Shown: piece by piece, positions 50,779-59,518 of the stretch
Numbering within the stretch: position 1 is the stretch's first letter
Layout of the letters: every line of letters starts with the position of its first letter
Assembly: GCA_050950465.1 (NCBI GenBank)
Contig: JBMNHQ010000001.1
Span: 186,001-250,000 of the forward strand
Reading direction: 5' to 3'
Source of the DNA: CAZRIZ01 sp050950465
Lineage (GTDB): Bacteria; Patescibacteriota; Saccharimonadia; Saccharimonadales; Saccharimonadaceae
Length of the DNA: 64,000 nucleotides
Notes under the pieces: model-generated
Databases searched by the model: none
Seen by the model: only the letters and a program-made list of their open reading frames with translations
Told to the model about the DNA's origin: nothing
Program-made: the position numbers and the translations under genes

Positions 50779-51828
50779 ATGATAATTAGCGAACTAAAGG
50801 TTGGTAATTTTCGCTGTCATAAAGATTTTAAAATAAATTTTTCCCCACAAAAAACCCTAATTTATGGATTGAACGGATCAGGAAAAACTAGTTTAATTGA
50901 GGCGGTTTATTTACTTTTACGTGGTAAATCTTTTAGAGGGTATGATAATGATATTTTAAAATCTAAATGTGATTGGTTTAAGGTTGAACTTCAAATAAAA
51001 GACACTTTTTCTAATCAAGTTGAGTCGCGTGAAATTAGGTTTAGAAACAAACCAACTAAAACTAAACAATTTAGAATTAATCAAAAAAACTATCAACGAA
51101 TTCCTAAAAATAAAAAAATTCCAGTAGTGTTATTTCAGCCTGACGATTTAAATCTAATTAACGGTTCCCCTAGTCGCCGTCGTCAGTTTTTTGATGAATT
51201 AATTTCTCAACTAAAACCAGAGCAAAATAGTTATTTAAGTCGCTATGAGAGAGCTTTACGTCAACGAAATAATTTAATTAAAAATAATCTTAATATAACA
51301 CTAGAAGATTTATTTTCTTGGAATATTATCTTAAGTAATTATGGTGCAAAAATTATTCAAAATCGTCTAGAAATAATTAATTTAATTCAACAAGAAATTA
51401 ATCAGATTTATCAGAAAATTACTAATGTAAAAGATGAAATTACAATTAAATATTCCCAAAGATATTCTAATTTAGACCAAATCCAACCAATTTTATTTGA
51501 AGCGCTAAATAAAAAAGAAAATTTATTATTTGGCACACTAGTTGGACCTCATCGCGATGATTTTATAATTAAATTTAATCAAAATAAAGCTAATCAACAC
51601 ACTTCAAGAGGTGAAAATCGTAGTATTATTTTAAGTTTAAAGATTATTGAAGCTAATTTAATTAAAGAAAGATATAATTACTCCCCAATTATATTATTAG
51701 ATGATGTTTTAAGTGAATTAGACCAGAAAAGACGTGATTGTTTATTATCTTTTATGAGTAAAAATCAAATTATTATAACTAGTACAGAAAAAGTTAATAT
51801 TAAACAAGTTAAAGTTGTTAAAATTTAA
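50779..51828 (+). CDS. recF: DNA replication and repair protein RecF
   Basis: 349 aa. Walker A GLNGSGKTSLIE near residue 30, FQPDDLNLINGSPSRRRQFF, LVGPHRDDF, ABC-type signature region TSRGENRSIILSLKIIEANL and Walker B IILLDDVLSELD. Slightly shorter than the usual 360-370 aa. It helps load RecA at gaps. It begins 1 bp after dnaN; its last 4 bp overlap the end of the convergent VirB4 gene. No gyrB follows, unlike many bacteria. Confidence 0.96.
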   Translation: MIISELKVGNFRCHKDFKINFSPQKTLIYGLNGSGKTSLIEAVYLLLRGKSFRGYDNDILKSKCDWFKVELQIKDTFSNQVESREIRFRNKPTKTKQFRINQKNYQRIPKNKKIPVVLFQPDDLNLINGSPSRRRQFFDELISQLKPEQNSYLSRYERALRQRNNLIKNNLNITLEDLFSWNIILSNYGAKIIQNRLEIINLIQQEINQIYQKITNVKDEITIKYSQRYSNLDQIQPILFEALNKKENLLFGTLVGPHRDDFIIKFNQNKANQHTSRGENRSIILSLKIIEANLIKERYNYSPIILLDDVLSELDQKRRDCLLSFMSKNQIIITSTEKVNIKQVKVVKI

Positions 51829-53642
51829 GTTGTAATAAGTGATTCCTCGGTTGGGCTGGCATGGATTTGAATATGAACATGACTTTGTTGCCCAGCAAAG
51901 AATAAACCTTGACCAATTGGGAAGTTAGTTAGACGTTTCTTTTCTTCTGCAGTTAATTTAAAAGTATCAGCTATAACGTCAACAGCAGCTGGTGATTGTT
52001 TAAGTAGTAGTAATAATGAAGAGTTACCAATAATAGCCTTACCAATTTGGTTACTCATAAAATCACCAACATCTTGAGTAATAGTGGTTAAACCAAGTTT
52101 ATATTTACGAGCGCGTTTTGCAATACTAAGGAGAAATTCAGCTGAATCACGATAGCGCATCAGTTGCCAAGCCTCATCAACAATTAATATACGACGCTTT
52201 TGCTGTGATCGAGTAATATTCCAAATATGAGATAAAACAATATACATAGCAACAGGACGTAACTCATCTTCTAAGTCACGAATATTAAATACTACCATAG
52301 TGTTGTTAATTTCAACATTACTTTGTTGAGAAAATATACCAGCGAATGTACCACTAGTGTATTTTCGTAATCGTTGAGCTAATTGTGGTCCAGATCCCCC
52401 CATATGAAGTAAGGTGTCATATAAGTCAATAATAGTTGGTGGGGTTGATCCATGAGTTAATGGATCACTAGTGATACCAGCACGAGCGTAAGTATCAATT
52501 AAAGCTTGATCAAGATCACCTTCTTCTTCTGGGCTTAAACCATAAATTGGGCTACCATCGGATGTGGTTGTGCCGCCAGATAACATCAGGCGAAACAATC
52601 CATGGAGAGTAATTAAATTAGCTCGCAAGGCATTATTAGCATCTTCTGAATCAATTACACGTGGTAAATCGAAAGGATTTACTCGAGTTGATGAACTTAG
52701 ACTTAAACGGATATAACTACCACCAACAGCGTCGCAAAGTTTCTGATATTCATTTTCTGGATCAATAATAAGAATTTCAGTACCAACCATCATAGAACGA
52801 AGAGCTTCTAATTTAACTGCAAATGATTTACCAGCACCAGATTTAGCAAAGACTGCCATATTAGCATTCTCGAGAGTAAAGCGATCAAAAATAACTAATC
52901 CGTTATTATGCATATTAATACCATAAAGTACGCCAGAATCTTGGGATAAATCAGCACTTGTAAAGGGAAAAGTAGTAGATATTGCACCAGTATTCATATT
53001 ATGACGAATTTGTAACTCATCAGTAAATTGTGGAACAGTACTATTAAGTCCTTGCTCTTGCTGAGAAGAGGCGACTTTTGAAAAAACTAACTGCTGACCA
53101 AAGATAGTTTCAATCTTATTTTGAATATAACGTAGTTCATCAAGACTATCAGCGTAAACTGTCACATAAAGACCAAAGCGGAAAAAACGTTGAGCACCAA
53201 TCTGTAACTCATCACGTAATTGCTCAGCATCCATAATAGCAGCTTCTAGAGCTGGATCACGAGTTTTTCCCTGTTCCATATTTATACTCATAGTAGCTTG
53301 GAGTTGAGTTACTTTACGAGTTAAATTCTTTAATATAGTTTGGGTGTCAACTGGATAAATCATCATACTAACATCAAGTACCTCATCGATGTTAATAATT
53401 GAACTTAACCAACCAGTATAAACCTCTCGAGGATAACCATAAACATAAATTGTACGTCCATATTTTGTACCTAAGCGAAAGTGGTCAGAATTAATTTCTA
53501 AACTACTAGGTGCAATTAAATCTCGTAAAGTGGTAACACCGGCTAAGTAAGCCTGTTCAATTTCTTGTTGCTCTTTAGCTTGTTGCTCAGCAATAATATT
53601 ACCAGCATCTGGGGTGTTGGGGCGTTTTCTTCTTAGAGCCAT
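51825..53642 (-). CDS. VirB4-like type IV secretion ATPase
   Basis: 605 aa. N-terminal CagE/TrbE-like domain, Walker A FAKSGAGKSFAVKLE near residue 270, LIIDPENEYQKL, and Walker B RRILIVDEAWQLMRYRDSAE near residue 487 with the following GLTTITQDVGDFM, all VirB4/TraC features. It powers assembly of, or transfer through, a T4SS-like channel. Last gene of a long minus-strand operon. Its start touches the end of the gene at 53642. Confidence 0.93.
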   Translation of the reverse strand: MALRRKRPNTPDAGNIIAEQQAKEQQEIEQAYLAGVTTLRDLIAPSSLEINSDHFRLGTKYGRTIYVYGYPREVYTGWLSSIINIDEVLDVSMMIYPVDTQTILKNLTRKVTQLQATMSINMEQGKTRDPALEAAIMDAEQLRDELQIGAQRFFRFGLYVTVYADSLDELRYIQNKIETIFGQQLVFSKVASSQQEQGLNSTVPQFTDELQIRHNMNTGAISTTFPFTSADLSQDSGVLYGINMHNNGLVIFDRFTLENANMAVFAKSGAGKSFAVKLEALRSMMVGTEILIIDPENEYQKLCDAVGGSYIRLSLSSSTRVNPFDLPRVIDSEDANNALRANLITLHGLFRLMLSGGTTTSDGSPIYGLSPEEEGDLDQALIDTYARAGITSDPLTHGSTPPTIIDLYDTLLHMGGSGPQLAQRLRKYTSGTFAGIFSQQSNVEINNTMVVFNIRDLEDELRPVAMYIVLSHIWNITRSQQKRRILIVDEAWQLMRYRDSAEFLLSIAKRARKYKLGLTTITQDVGDFMSNQIGKAIIGNSSLLLLLKQSPAAVDVIADTFKLTAEEKKRLTNFPIGQGLFFAGQQSHVHIQIHASPTEESLITT

Positions 53643-54541
53643 TACATCTCTCCTTGTGATAAGTTAGGACGGGGTGTCTCACCCTCACCTTTTCGGGTTA
53701 TGATATTAGTAATATTTTCAAACTGAACAATTGGTTGTTGTAAGGCAGTATCAGGATTATAAAAACTATAATAAAGTTGACTTAACTTTTGAGTATCAAG
53801 ACGTTCCGACCTAATACCAACTTGATTTAAACCAGACAAGACTAAATTAACACGATTTTGTAATTCTTCTTTACCTTTTATATAAACTTGCTCGTTAATC
53901 TTAACATTAGTAACAGGTTTGTTTTTTACAGTCGAGAAAATACCTTTTATTTGATTAGTAGCAGAGGTAATATCACCAGCTGGAAGGTAAGGTACGACTA
54001 TATAAAAAGTTTTTTCCATAATATTAGCTTCTTGGGCTAATATATCGATGTAGTTTATATAATCGTCCATTAAAACATTTAGTAACATATTATCTTGATT
54101 GTTTCTAATTTTAACTAATTTATCGAGATATGGCCCAATATCAACTTTTTGTGAACGAATTAAAATTTGAATTGGAAAGTATAATGAGTTGATAAAGTTT
54201 TGATAACTATATTCAACACCTTCCTTTTCCTCTAGACTCATGAGGTCAAAGTTAATTGATTCACAAGCGACTACAGCTCGAAAGGTACCATCTTTCAAAA
54301 TTACCAACCCATCACGAAGTTCAGCAATTTTAAGTGAATTTTGAGTTGAGTTAGGATCATTCTTTGGTTTAGATTTATCTTTTTCTGATTTCTGTGGCAT
54401 AGGTTGTATCTGACCAGCTGGGCCAGTCATCGGTTGGGAGGTTGGTGTTACAGATTTTTGAGATTGAGCACTAAGAACGGGCGACGGATTGGTCGGCTGA
54501 ACTGTATTTGGATGATTTGGAAAAGCAGTTTGATTACTCAT
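53642..54541 (-). CDS. VirB4 N-terminal/TraC-like T4SS protein
   Basis: 299 aa. Residues 1-65 are Pro/Gln/Ser rich and probably disordered. The rest has LRDGLVILKDGTFRAVVACE and SINFDLMSLEEKEGVEYSYQ, then NFINSLYFPIQILIRSQKVD, which resembles the N-terminal domain of VirB4/TraC proteins without an ATPase. It likely works with the VirB4 ATPase directly downstream (1-bp stop/start contact). Confidence 0.8.
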   Translation of the reverse strand: MSNQTAFPNHPNTVQPTNPSPVLSAQSQKSVTPTSQPMTGPAGQIQPMPQKSEKDKSKPKNDPNSTQNSLKIAELRDGLVILKDGTFRAVVACESINFDLMSLEEKEGVEYSYQNFINSLYFPIQILIRSQKVDIGPYLDKLVKIRNNQDNMLLNVLMDDYINYIDILAQEANIMEKTFYIVVPYLPAGDITSATNQIKGIFSTVKNKPVTNVKINEQVYIKGKEELQNRVNLVLSGLNQVGIRSERLDTQKLSQLYYSFYNPDTALQQPIVQFENITNIITRKGEGETPRPNLSQGEM

Positions 54542-55467
54542 TACCTTAATTTAACCTCTAATTGATTTTGCCCACCGAGTAAATCTTTCGCTTGTCCCCG
54601 TTCTCTTTCTAGACGATTAGCTTCAGAAGAGATGGTCTGAATCGAAAAATCTTCGTTTGTTGCTAAATTCATTATATCAGGACTAACTTGATTTAGCGAT
54701 GGTGTAGGTGTTATAGTTTGTCGATTTTCAACTGGTGCTATTGGTGGTTGTGTAGTGGTAGTGATTGGTTGTTGAGTGGGGATAGCTGTTGGTTGATTAG
54801 GTTGGTTCCAAGATTGATTAGTTTGAGTTTGACTATAACTATAAGGTTGAAGAGATTCATATGGTTTTTGGGGTTGAGCGCGAGGAATAGTTTTTAAGTC
54901 ATTTAAAACATCTGATCGATATTTACTATTGCTGTCATTTAGCATACGATCAAAGTTTTCTAATATCTCATCATCCTCGTGAATATCCCTAGCCTCTTCC
55001 GTAGCGGCGATTACTGAATCTTGCAAATTTGTATTATTAACACCGCGAATTGCCCAACCACCTGAGTCAACCACATCGGATAGAAAAGAAATTCGCTCAA
55101 TAGCTTGCTCTTCACTTAATACTTTGAGTGATATAGAGTCTTTTTCTTCTATAACATTAGTAAACTCTACTATCCGGCTAATACCATCTGATTGCCAAAT
55201 TTTTTTACGTGGCCTTAACATAAATTGTAGTACGGCTGCTAGATATATTTCCATTGGTTGATCTTTTCTAAGAGGTAAAGATAATACAAGAAAAAATATT
55301 GAAACTGGAGCAAATAATATTATAAAAGGTGGAAAAGCTTTTCCTAAGAAGAAAACTAAAGCACCACAACCAGCAGATATTAACAGGTAAATAAACTGCC
55401 GAAAAGAAAATGGTCCAAGTAGTTTGTCTTCTGCCTCAACATCTTGGGGTACTTTATAACTAGACAT
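54541..55467 (-). CDS. PrgI-family T4SS membrane protein
   Basis: 308 aa. The N terminus YKVPQDVEAEDKLLGPFSFR is the PrgI signature, followed by two membrane segments within residues 24-65 (FIYLLISAGCGALVFFLG; FIILFAPVSIFFLVLSLPL). PrgI proteins are VirB3-like partners of VirB4. The C-terminal half is long, Gln/Pro/Thr-rich and probably disordered; standard PrgI is about 110-150 aa, so it is extended. Confidence 0.9.
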   Translation of the reverse strand: MSSYKVPQDVEAEDKLLGPFSFRQFIYLLISAGCGALVFFLGKAFPPFIILFAPVSIFFLVLSLPLRKDQPMEIYLAAVLQFMLRPRKKIWQSDGISRIVEFTNVIEEKDSISLKVLSEEQAIERISFLSDVVDSGGWAIRGVNNTNLQDSVIAATEEARDIHEDDEILENFDRMLNDSNSKYRSDVLNDLKTIPRAQPQKPYESLQPYSYSQTQTNQSWNQPNQPTAIPTQQPITTTTQPPIAPVENRQTITPTPSLNQVSPDIMNLATNEDFSIQTISSEANRLERERGQAKDLLGGQNQLEVKLR

Positions 55468-55506
55468 AAGCTTTATTATACCATAGTATATGAGGTGTTT
55501 TAGAAG

Positions 55507-55986
55507 CTAAGAGGTTGGTGATATGTAGATTATTTGATCATCTTCCTTGATAATTACAAACAAATCATAAGTTTGGTAACTAATTGTTATAGAATAAATT
55601 TTATTGTCATTAGTTTTAGTATTAAAAGAGGTGTAATAAGTTTCATCTTTATAATCAAAAGAGATGTCGCCTTCTATAATATACTCGTTGATCGTGGGAA
55701 ATTGTTGAAATAAAAGTTCTTTTAACTGACTGACTTGTAAATCAGGTACTCCAGAGTCCTCTAATTTCTGAAAATCAAACTGTATGTCATTAATGGATGT
55801 AGGTGCTCTCATATCTTGGAGTATTTGTTCAGTATTTTTCCCTGACCTTTTAGCTTGCTGTTCGGTTTGAGGTAGTACACTACGACTGAAAAAATTAGTT
55901 TGCTGAAAATAGATTAATAATGCAATCACCCCCAACCCAGCTAGTGTTATAACTAAAGTTTGAATTTGTTTCTTAGTTAATTTCAT
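55507..55986 (-). CDS. Hypothetical single-pass protein of the secretion operon
   Basis: 159 aa from the ATG at 55986, one base after the upstream stop; an earlier in-frame start at 56043 would lie inside the previous gene and has no ribosome-binding site. One N-terminal membrane helix (TLVITLAGLGVIALLIYF), then a compact soluble alpha/beta domain of about 100 residues ending in a pair of strands (YDLFVIIKEDDQIIYIS). The layout recalls VirB8-type NTF2-like proteins, but no motif proves it. Confidence 0.7.
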   Translation of the reverse strand: MKLTKKQIQTLVITLAGLGVIALLIYFQQTNFFSRSVLPQTEQQAKRSGKNTEQILQDMRAPTSINDIQFDFQKLEDSGVPDLQVSQLKELLFQQFPTINEYIIEGDISFDYKDETYYTSFNTKTNDNKIYSITISYQTYDLFVIIKEDDQIIYISPTS

Positions 55987-55987
55987 C

Positions 55988-56671
55988 TTATTCCCACATA
56001 TTAACTTGTCTAATAATATCAATCGGTATATTAGGGTAATCAACGGAGCTTAGTATAAGTTCTGGGTGGGTTACTTGTTTCCATCCTGAATCGGTTTTTT
56101 GGAATATTACACGGTAAATCTCCCCAATCATTACATTTTCTTTTAACACTGCTGTAGTTTGACGAGTATCTTGGACAATATTACCAACTAAACCAATAGA
56201 TACTACATAATACTCACCTTTATTAAAGAAGAAACCTTTATCGATAGAAAAATTATTATCACTGATAATTTTACTATAGCGTTGGTTAATCATATTAACT
56301 ACGATGTCACGATCGTTCGCAAAATTTTCTTCGTAATATTTAGTACTAAAATCAAATTCAAGGTCGAATACTTCTGATCCCTTTACAGATATTTTTATAG
56401 GAACACTTGAATATTTATCAGTATTAACCGGTCTAACATAATAATCACCACTACGCAAGGTCACATCAGTGGGTGTTTTGATAGTCCTTATATCTTTACC
56501 TTCTCTATTAAGAATTACAAAGTCACTGTCCTTAATAGTAGAACTGAAAGACGTAGATACACCGACTATTTTATTAAAATTAGTAAATAAAACTATAATA
56601 GCTATAGTTAAAATAGTGATAATGACGGACGATATCTTATGATTTAATATCCAAGAAGTGATTCTTTTCAT
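55988..56671 (-). CDS. Hypothetical single-pass protein of the secretion operon
   Basis: 227 aa from the ATG at 56671, which overlaps the PEGA gene stop (ATGA); a TTG at 56683 sits directly on its own AAGGAAAG and is unlikely. One membrane helix near residues 14-32 (ISSVIITILTIAIIVLFTNF), then an external domain of about 190 residues with a W-x-x-V strand near the C terminus. No family recognised. With the next gene it could form a VirB8-like assembly, which is speculative. Confidence 0.72.
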   Translation of the reverse strand: MKRITSWILNHKISSVIITILTIAIIVLFTNFNKIVGVSTSFSSTIKDSDFVILNREGKDIRTIKTPTDVTLRSGDYYVRPVNTDKYSSVPIKISVKGSEVFDLEFDFSTKYYEENFANDRDIVVNMINQRYSKIISDNNFSIDKGFFFNKGEYYVVSIGLVGNIVQDTRQTTAVLKENVMIGEIYRVIFQKTDSGWKQVTHPELILSSVDYPNIPIDIIRQVNMWE

Positions 56672-57315
56672 AAGTTTGGCCAACTTTCCTTAAATGGATT
56701 TACTTCTCGACTAGGATCAACATCATCAATAAACTGATATTTATAAGGTGATAGATCTAATCGGTAACTTTTTAATTCTTTAATTGCAAAATGACGATTC
56801 TCGTCCGAAGAATGAACTATTATAGTTGTTCCATTGGTACCTATCTGAAATGATAAGGTGTTTTTAGGTAGTTTAAGTAATAAGGGATACTCATCCCCTT
56901 TTTTTTCGGCTGATTTATCAGCCATGGTTTGAGCAAAACCATAAGCTTGTTCGTAAAGATTAAAATTCTTCTCTTTCCACTTCTCCGCCTCCTCAGTAAC
57001 TGGCTCTAGCGCAATAATATTTTTATAATCCTCTGATACATCTAATTCGTGGGTAATAGTTTTGAATCCAAATCGTTCGTAAGAGATGGTGTATCTACCA
57101 GGTACTACAAAGGTTTCAAGTGGTGATTTATATTCAGCTTGATCAATGGTTATTTTAGCGTCACGTGGAATAGTTTCGATATTTAATTTAATTGATCCCT
57201 CCGGTCGAGTCGGTTCTTTCTTGGGTTTAATTATAATCGTTACTAAGATCACAGTAATTACAGCCAAGAATAGTAATATCAGTAATCTTTTTTTTGCCAT
57301 AATCTTTTCTATCAT
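56668..57315 (-). CDS. Membrane-anchored PEGA-domain protein
   Basis: 215 aa. N-terminal membrane helix (LLILLFLAVITVILVTIII), then a PEGA domain at about 40-95: LNIETIPRDAKITIDQAEYK, SPLETFVVPGRYTISYERFG. The rest is a small alpha/beta domain. PEGA domains are extracellular Ig-like modules found in envelope proteins. GGAG lies 12 nt before the ATG at 57315; an ATG at 57300 is possible. Coupled to the next gene by overlap. Confidence 0.82.
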   Translation of the reverse strand: MIEKIMAKKRLLILLFLAVITVILVTIIIKPKKEPTRPEGSIKLNIETIPRDAKITIDQAEYKSPLETFVVPGRYTISYERFGFKTITHELDVSEDYKNIIALEPVTEEAEKWKEKNFNLYEQAYGFAQTMADKSAEKKGDEYPLLLKLPKNTLSFQIGTNGTTIIVHSSDENRHFAIKELKSYRLDLSPYKYQFIDDVDPSREVNPFKESWPNL

Positions 57316-57321
57316 GATGAT

Positions 57322-59418
57322 TTATTCTCCTCCCCCAGGTTTTCTGTACCAAGCATATCTATCTGCTTCACTCATTGCCTTGGATGCACTAGGATACCTT
57401 CCCCCTAATGGGTCTTCAGAATAAGAGGCAGAAGCAACTGGGAATTCAAACTCAGGTATATTACCAACAAAAAGAACAGTATGAAAATTCGGTATACGAT
57501 AAACACCAACGTCACCAGGCAATAATTTGCTTGTATCAACCTCACCAATCTCAAATATTTTAGTCCAACCGCTGCCAGAAACACCACTATAACTTGGATC
57601 TAATCCACTCTCTTGTACCATAGCTTTAACAAAATGAGCACAATCTCGACCTTTTATAACACCTCCTCTTGGTGTTCCACCTACCACAGAGCAGGAATTA
57701 CCACCATCGCCTTGACGGCAAGTAATAAGGTTGTTATAGAAGTCTGTTCCTCTTTGGGCATCACATGATCTACCATCCCCTAAGGTTCTCTTTTCCTTGG
57801 GTTTACAATAGATTGGCCAAGCTGATTTAGACACTAAGTTCTGAATCCCACTTAGGTTAGTGTTGGTTTTTTCACAAGGGACCATCTTCTGACTTGCAGC
57901 TATTGCCTCTTCTTCAAATCCAGTATCATCAATGTCATTTAGGAAGTCTTTAGATACTTGGGTTAGATAGTCAACGTCAACCCCTTCACCGTCTGATATT
58001 GTGCCACTAAATTGTTCAACCAACCTCTTTGCTCTAAAACAACGATTGTTATAAGTATTATTATAAACTGCTTGAGCTACTTCTTGAGTAACTAAGCAAC
58101 ACTTACCTTTATCTTGTGAGTATCCTACAAAACCAGAACTATATTCACAACCCTCTTCCTTAGTTATCTCAACGCAAGTTGCTCCTAGTTTATCTACTAC
58201 GTCGTTCCAACATTTTTTCCAAGCCCTACCTTTTTTTAAATGGCCAAATCCACAGTTAGCACTTCGTGGTATACCATAGCAGTCTACAAATGTGAAGCAA
58301 GCTTCGATAGGATCATCAACCTTTCCAAGTCCAATATTAGGATTTTTATTGATTCTCTGAGGTGGTCCAGTAAAACAACCTATTTTGTTGGCAAATAAAG
58401 AGATCATCATTGCTTCTAATTGAACTGACATACTAAGAGGGTCTTTTTCTCTCACTTCGGCTACTTTTTTTACAACTTCAGTTTCACCACTGCCGGTGAA
58501 TTGCATAATACCAAAGCCTCGACTTTTTTCCATATTGAAAGGATCGAAATTAGCACCACCATTACAGTTAAATTTATCGACATATCTGTCGTTATAAAAG
58601 TTTTGATAGCAGCAGTCATTACCACCACCCTCTTGGCAGGCTGGCATAATTTTAGATTCAGCCCAAAGATTGGCGACAATACCAGCAGCTTGATTTAGAG
58701 TAAAGCCAACTTCTGTTAGAAAAGTAAGAGCTCGTTCTGCTCTCTCCTCTATAGTCGAGTCGGGCCCAATCATATCGTCTTCTTCTCGTAGCTCAAAACA
58801 TTCGGGCTTGTAATAATAAATACGGTTACTAATGAAAAATTCTTCTCTCTGTTCGTCATCCACCTCACCTGGTGTTGCTGCACTCCCATTCATCGGTCCG
58901 GTTACAGTTGGGTCATCGGTTTTGTATTCACCATTGTCGGAGAAATCTAATGTCACCCCGTCTCCTAGTGAGACTATAATAGCTCGCCCAGTTTTTTGCC
59001 CCCAAGCTGTAACAGCTGACTGGTCGGGTGTTATGAAATCGAGCATGATGGCATTATTATTTTGATTTGGGTTGAGTAAAATATTTCTATTAACTACGCA
59101 AATTTTTCCATCGAAATCAGTTTCAGTACCAAAAATTCTTATTTTAGTACCGTATGGTATTCCTATTTGAGCCGCACAAGTTGGCTTTAAAGGATCGTTA
59201 TCTAACCCGTTGGCGTCTTTCAGAGTTTCACCGCTTGGAAAGTACATACCAAATCCAGCAGAATAAACTTTTCCGATATTGAAATTACTATCTGGTATTG
59301 TGTCGGCTTTTACAAAGTTAGTGCGCTTAGGAGATATTAAGATGGTTGCTACAAAAAACAGAAAAACAATAGCGACGATTGGTCGTATTGAGTTGTTTTT
59401 TTCTAGCTTACTAAACAT
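57322..59418 (-). CDS. Three-module secreted cell-wall hydrolase (DPBB, lysozyme-like, NlpC/CHAP-like)
   Basis: 698 aa from the ATG at 59418; an upstream in-frame ATG at 59451 precedes the ribosome-binding site. Signal-like segment (IVAIVFLFFVATILIS). Residues about 40-150 look like a double-psi barrel (RlpA/3D: PYGTKIRIFG, GKICVVNRNILL). Residues about 225-330 resemble phage-tail lysozyme domains (FLTEVGFTLNQAAGIVANLW, AESKI, GFGIMQFTG). Residues about 585-665 hold GRDCAHFVKAMV and NFHTVLFVG, a Cys/His pair as in NlpC/P60 or CHAP peptidases. It has more than twenty cysteines. Probably cuts peptidoglycan to let the secretion apparatus through. Confidence 0.8.
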   Translation of the reverse strand: MFSKLEKNNSIRPIVAIVFLFFVATILISPKRTNFVKADTIPDSNFNIGKVYSAGFGMYFPSGETLKDANGLDNDPLKPTCAAQIGIPYGTKIRIFGTETDFDGKICVVNRNILLNPNQNNNAIMLDFITPDQSAVTAWGQKTGRAIIVSLGDGVTLDFSDNGEYKTDDPTVTGPMNGSAATPGEVDDEQREEFFISNRIYYYKPECFELREEDDMIGPDSTIEERAERALTFLTEVGFTLNQAAGIVANLWAESKIMPACQEGGGNDCCYQNFYNDRYVDKFNCNGGANFDPFNMEKSRGFGIMQFTGSGETEVVKKVAEVREKDPLSMSVQLEAMMISLFANKIGCFTGPPQRINKNPNIGLGKVDDPIEACFTFVDCYGIPRSANCGFGHLKKGRAWKKCWNDVVDKLGATCVEITKEEGCEYSSGFVGYSQDKGKCCLVTQEVAQAVYNNTYNNRCFRAKRLVEQFSGTISDGEGVDVDYLTQVSKDFLNDIDDTGFEEEAIAASQKMVPCEKTNTNLSGIQNLVSKSAWPIYCKPKEKRTLGDGRSCDAQRGTDFYNNLITCRQGDGGNSCSVVGGTPRGGVIKGRDCAHFVKAMVQESGLDPSYSGVSGSGWTKIFEIGEVDTSKLLPGDVGVYRIPNFHTVLFVGNIPEFEFPVASASYSEDPLGGRYPSASKAMSEADRYAWYRKPGGGE

Positions 59419-59518
59419 AATGATGATTATCTCCGTGTATAAATATGTCACTTTTTAAACAATCTGAGTTAACTCGTTTGTTATCTCTAATGCTTACTCT
59501 GTATTATACATTATTATT

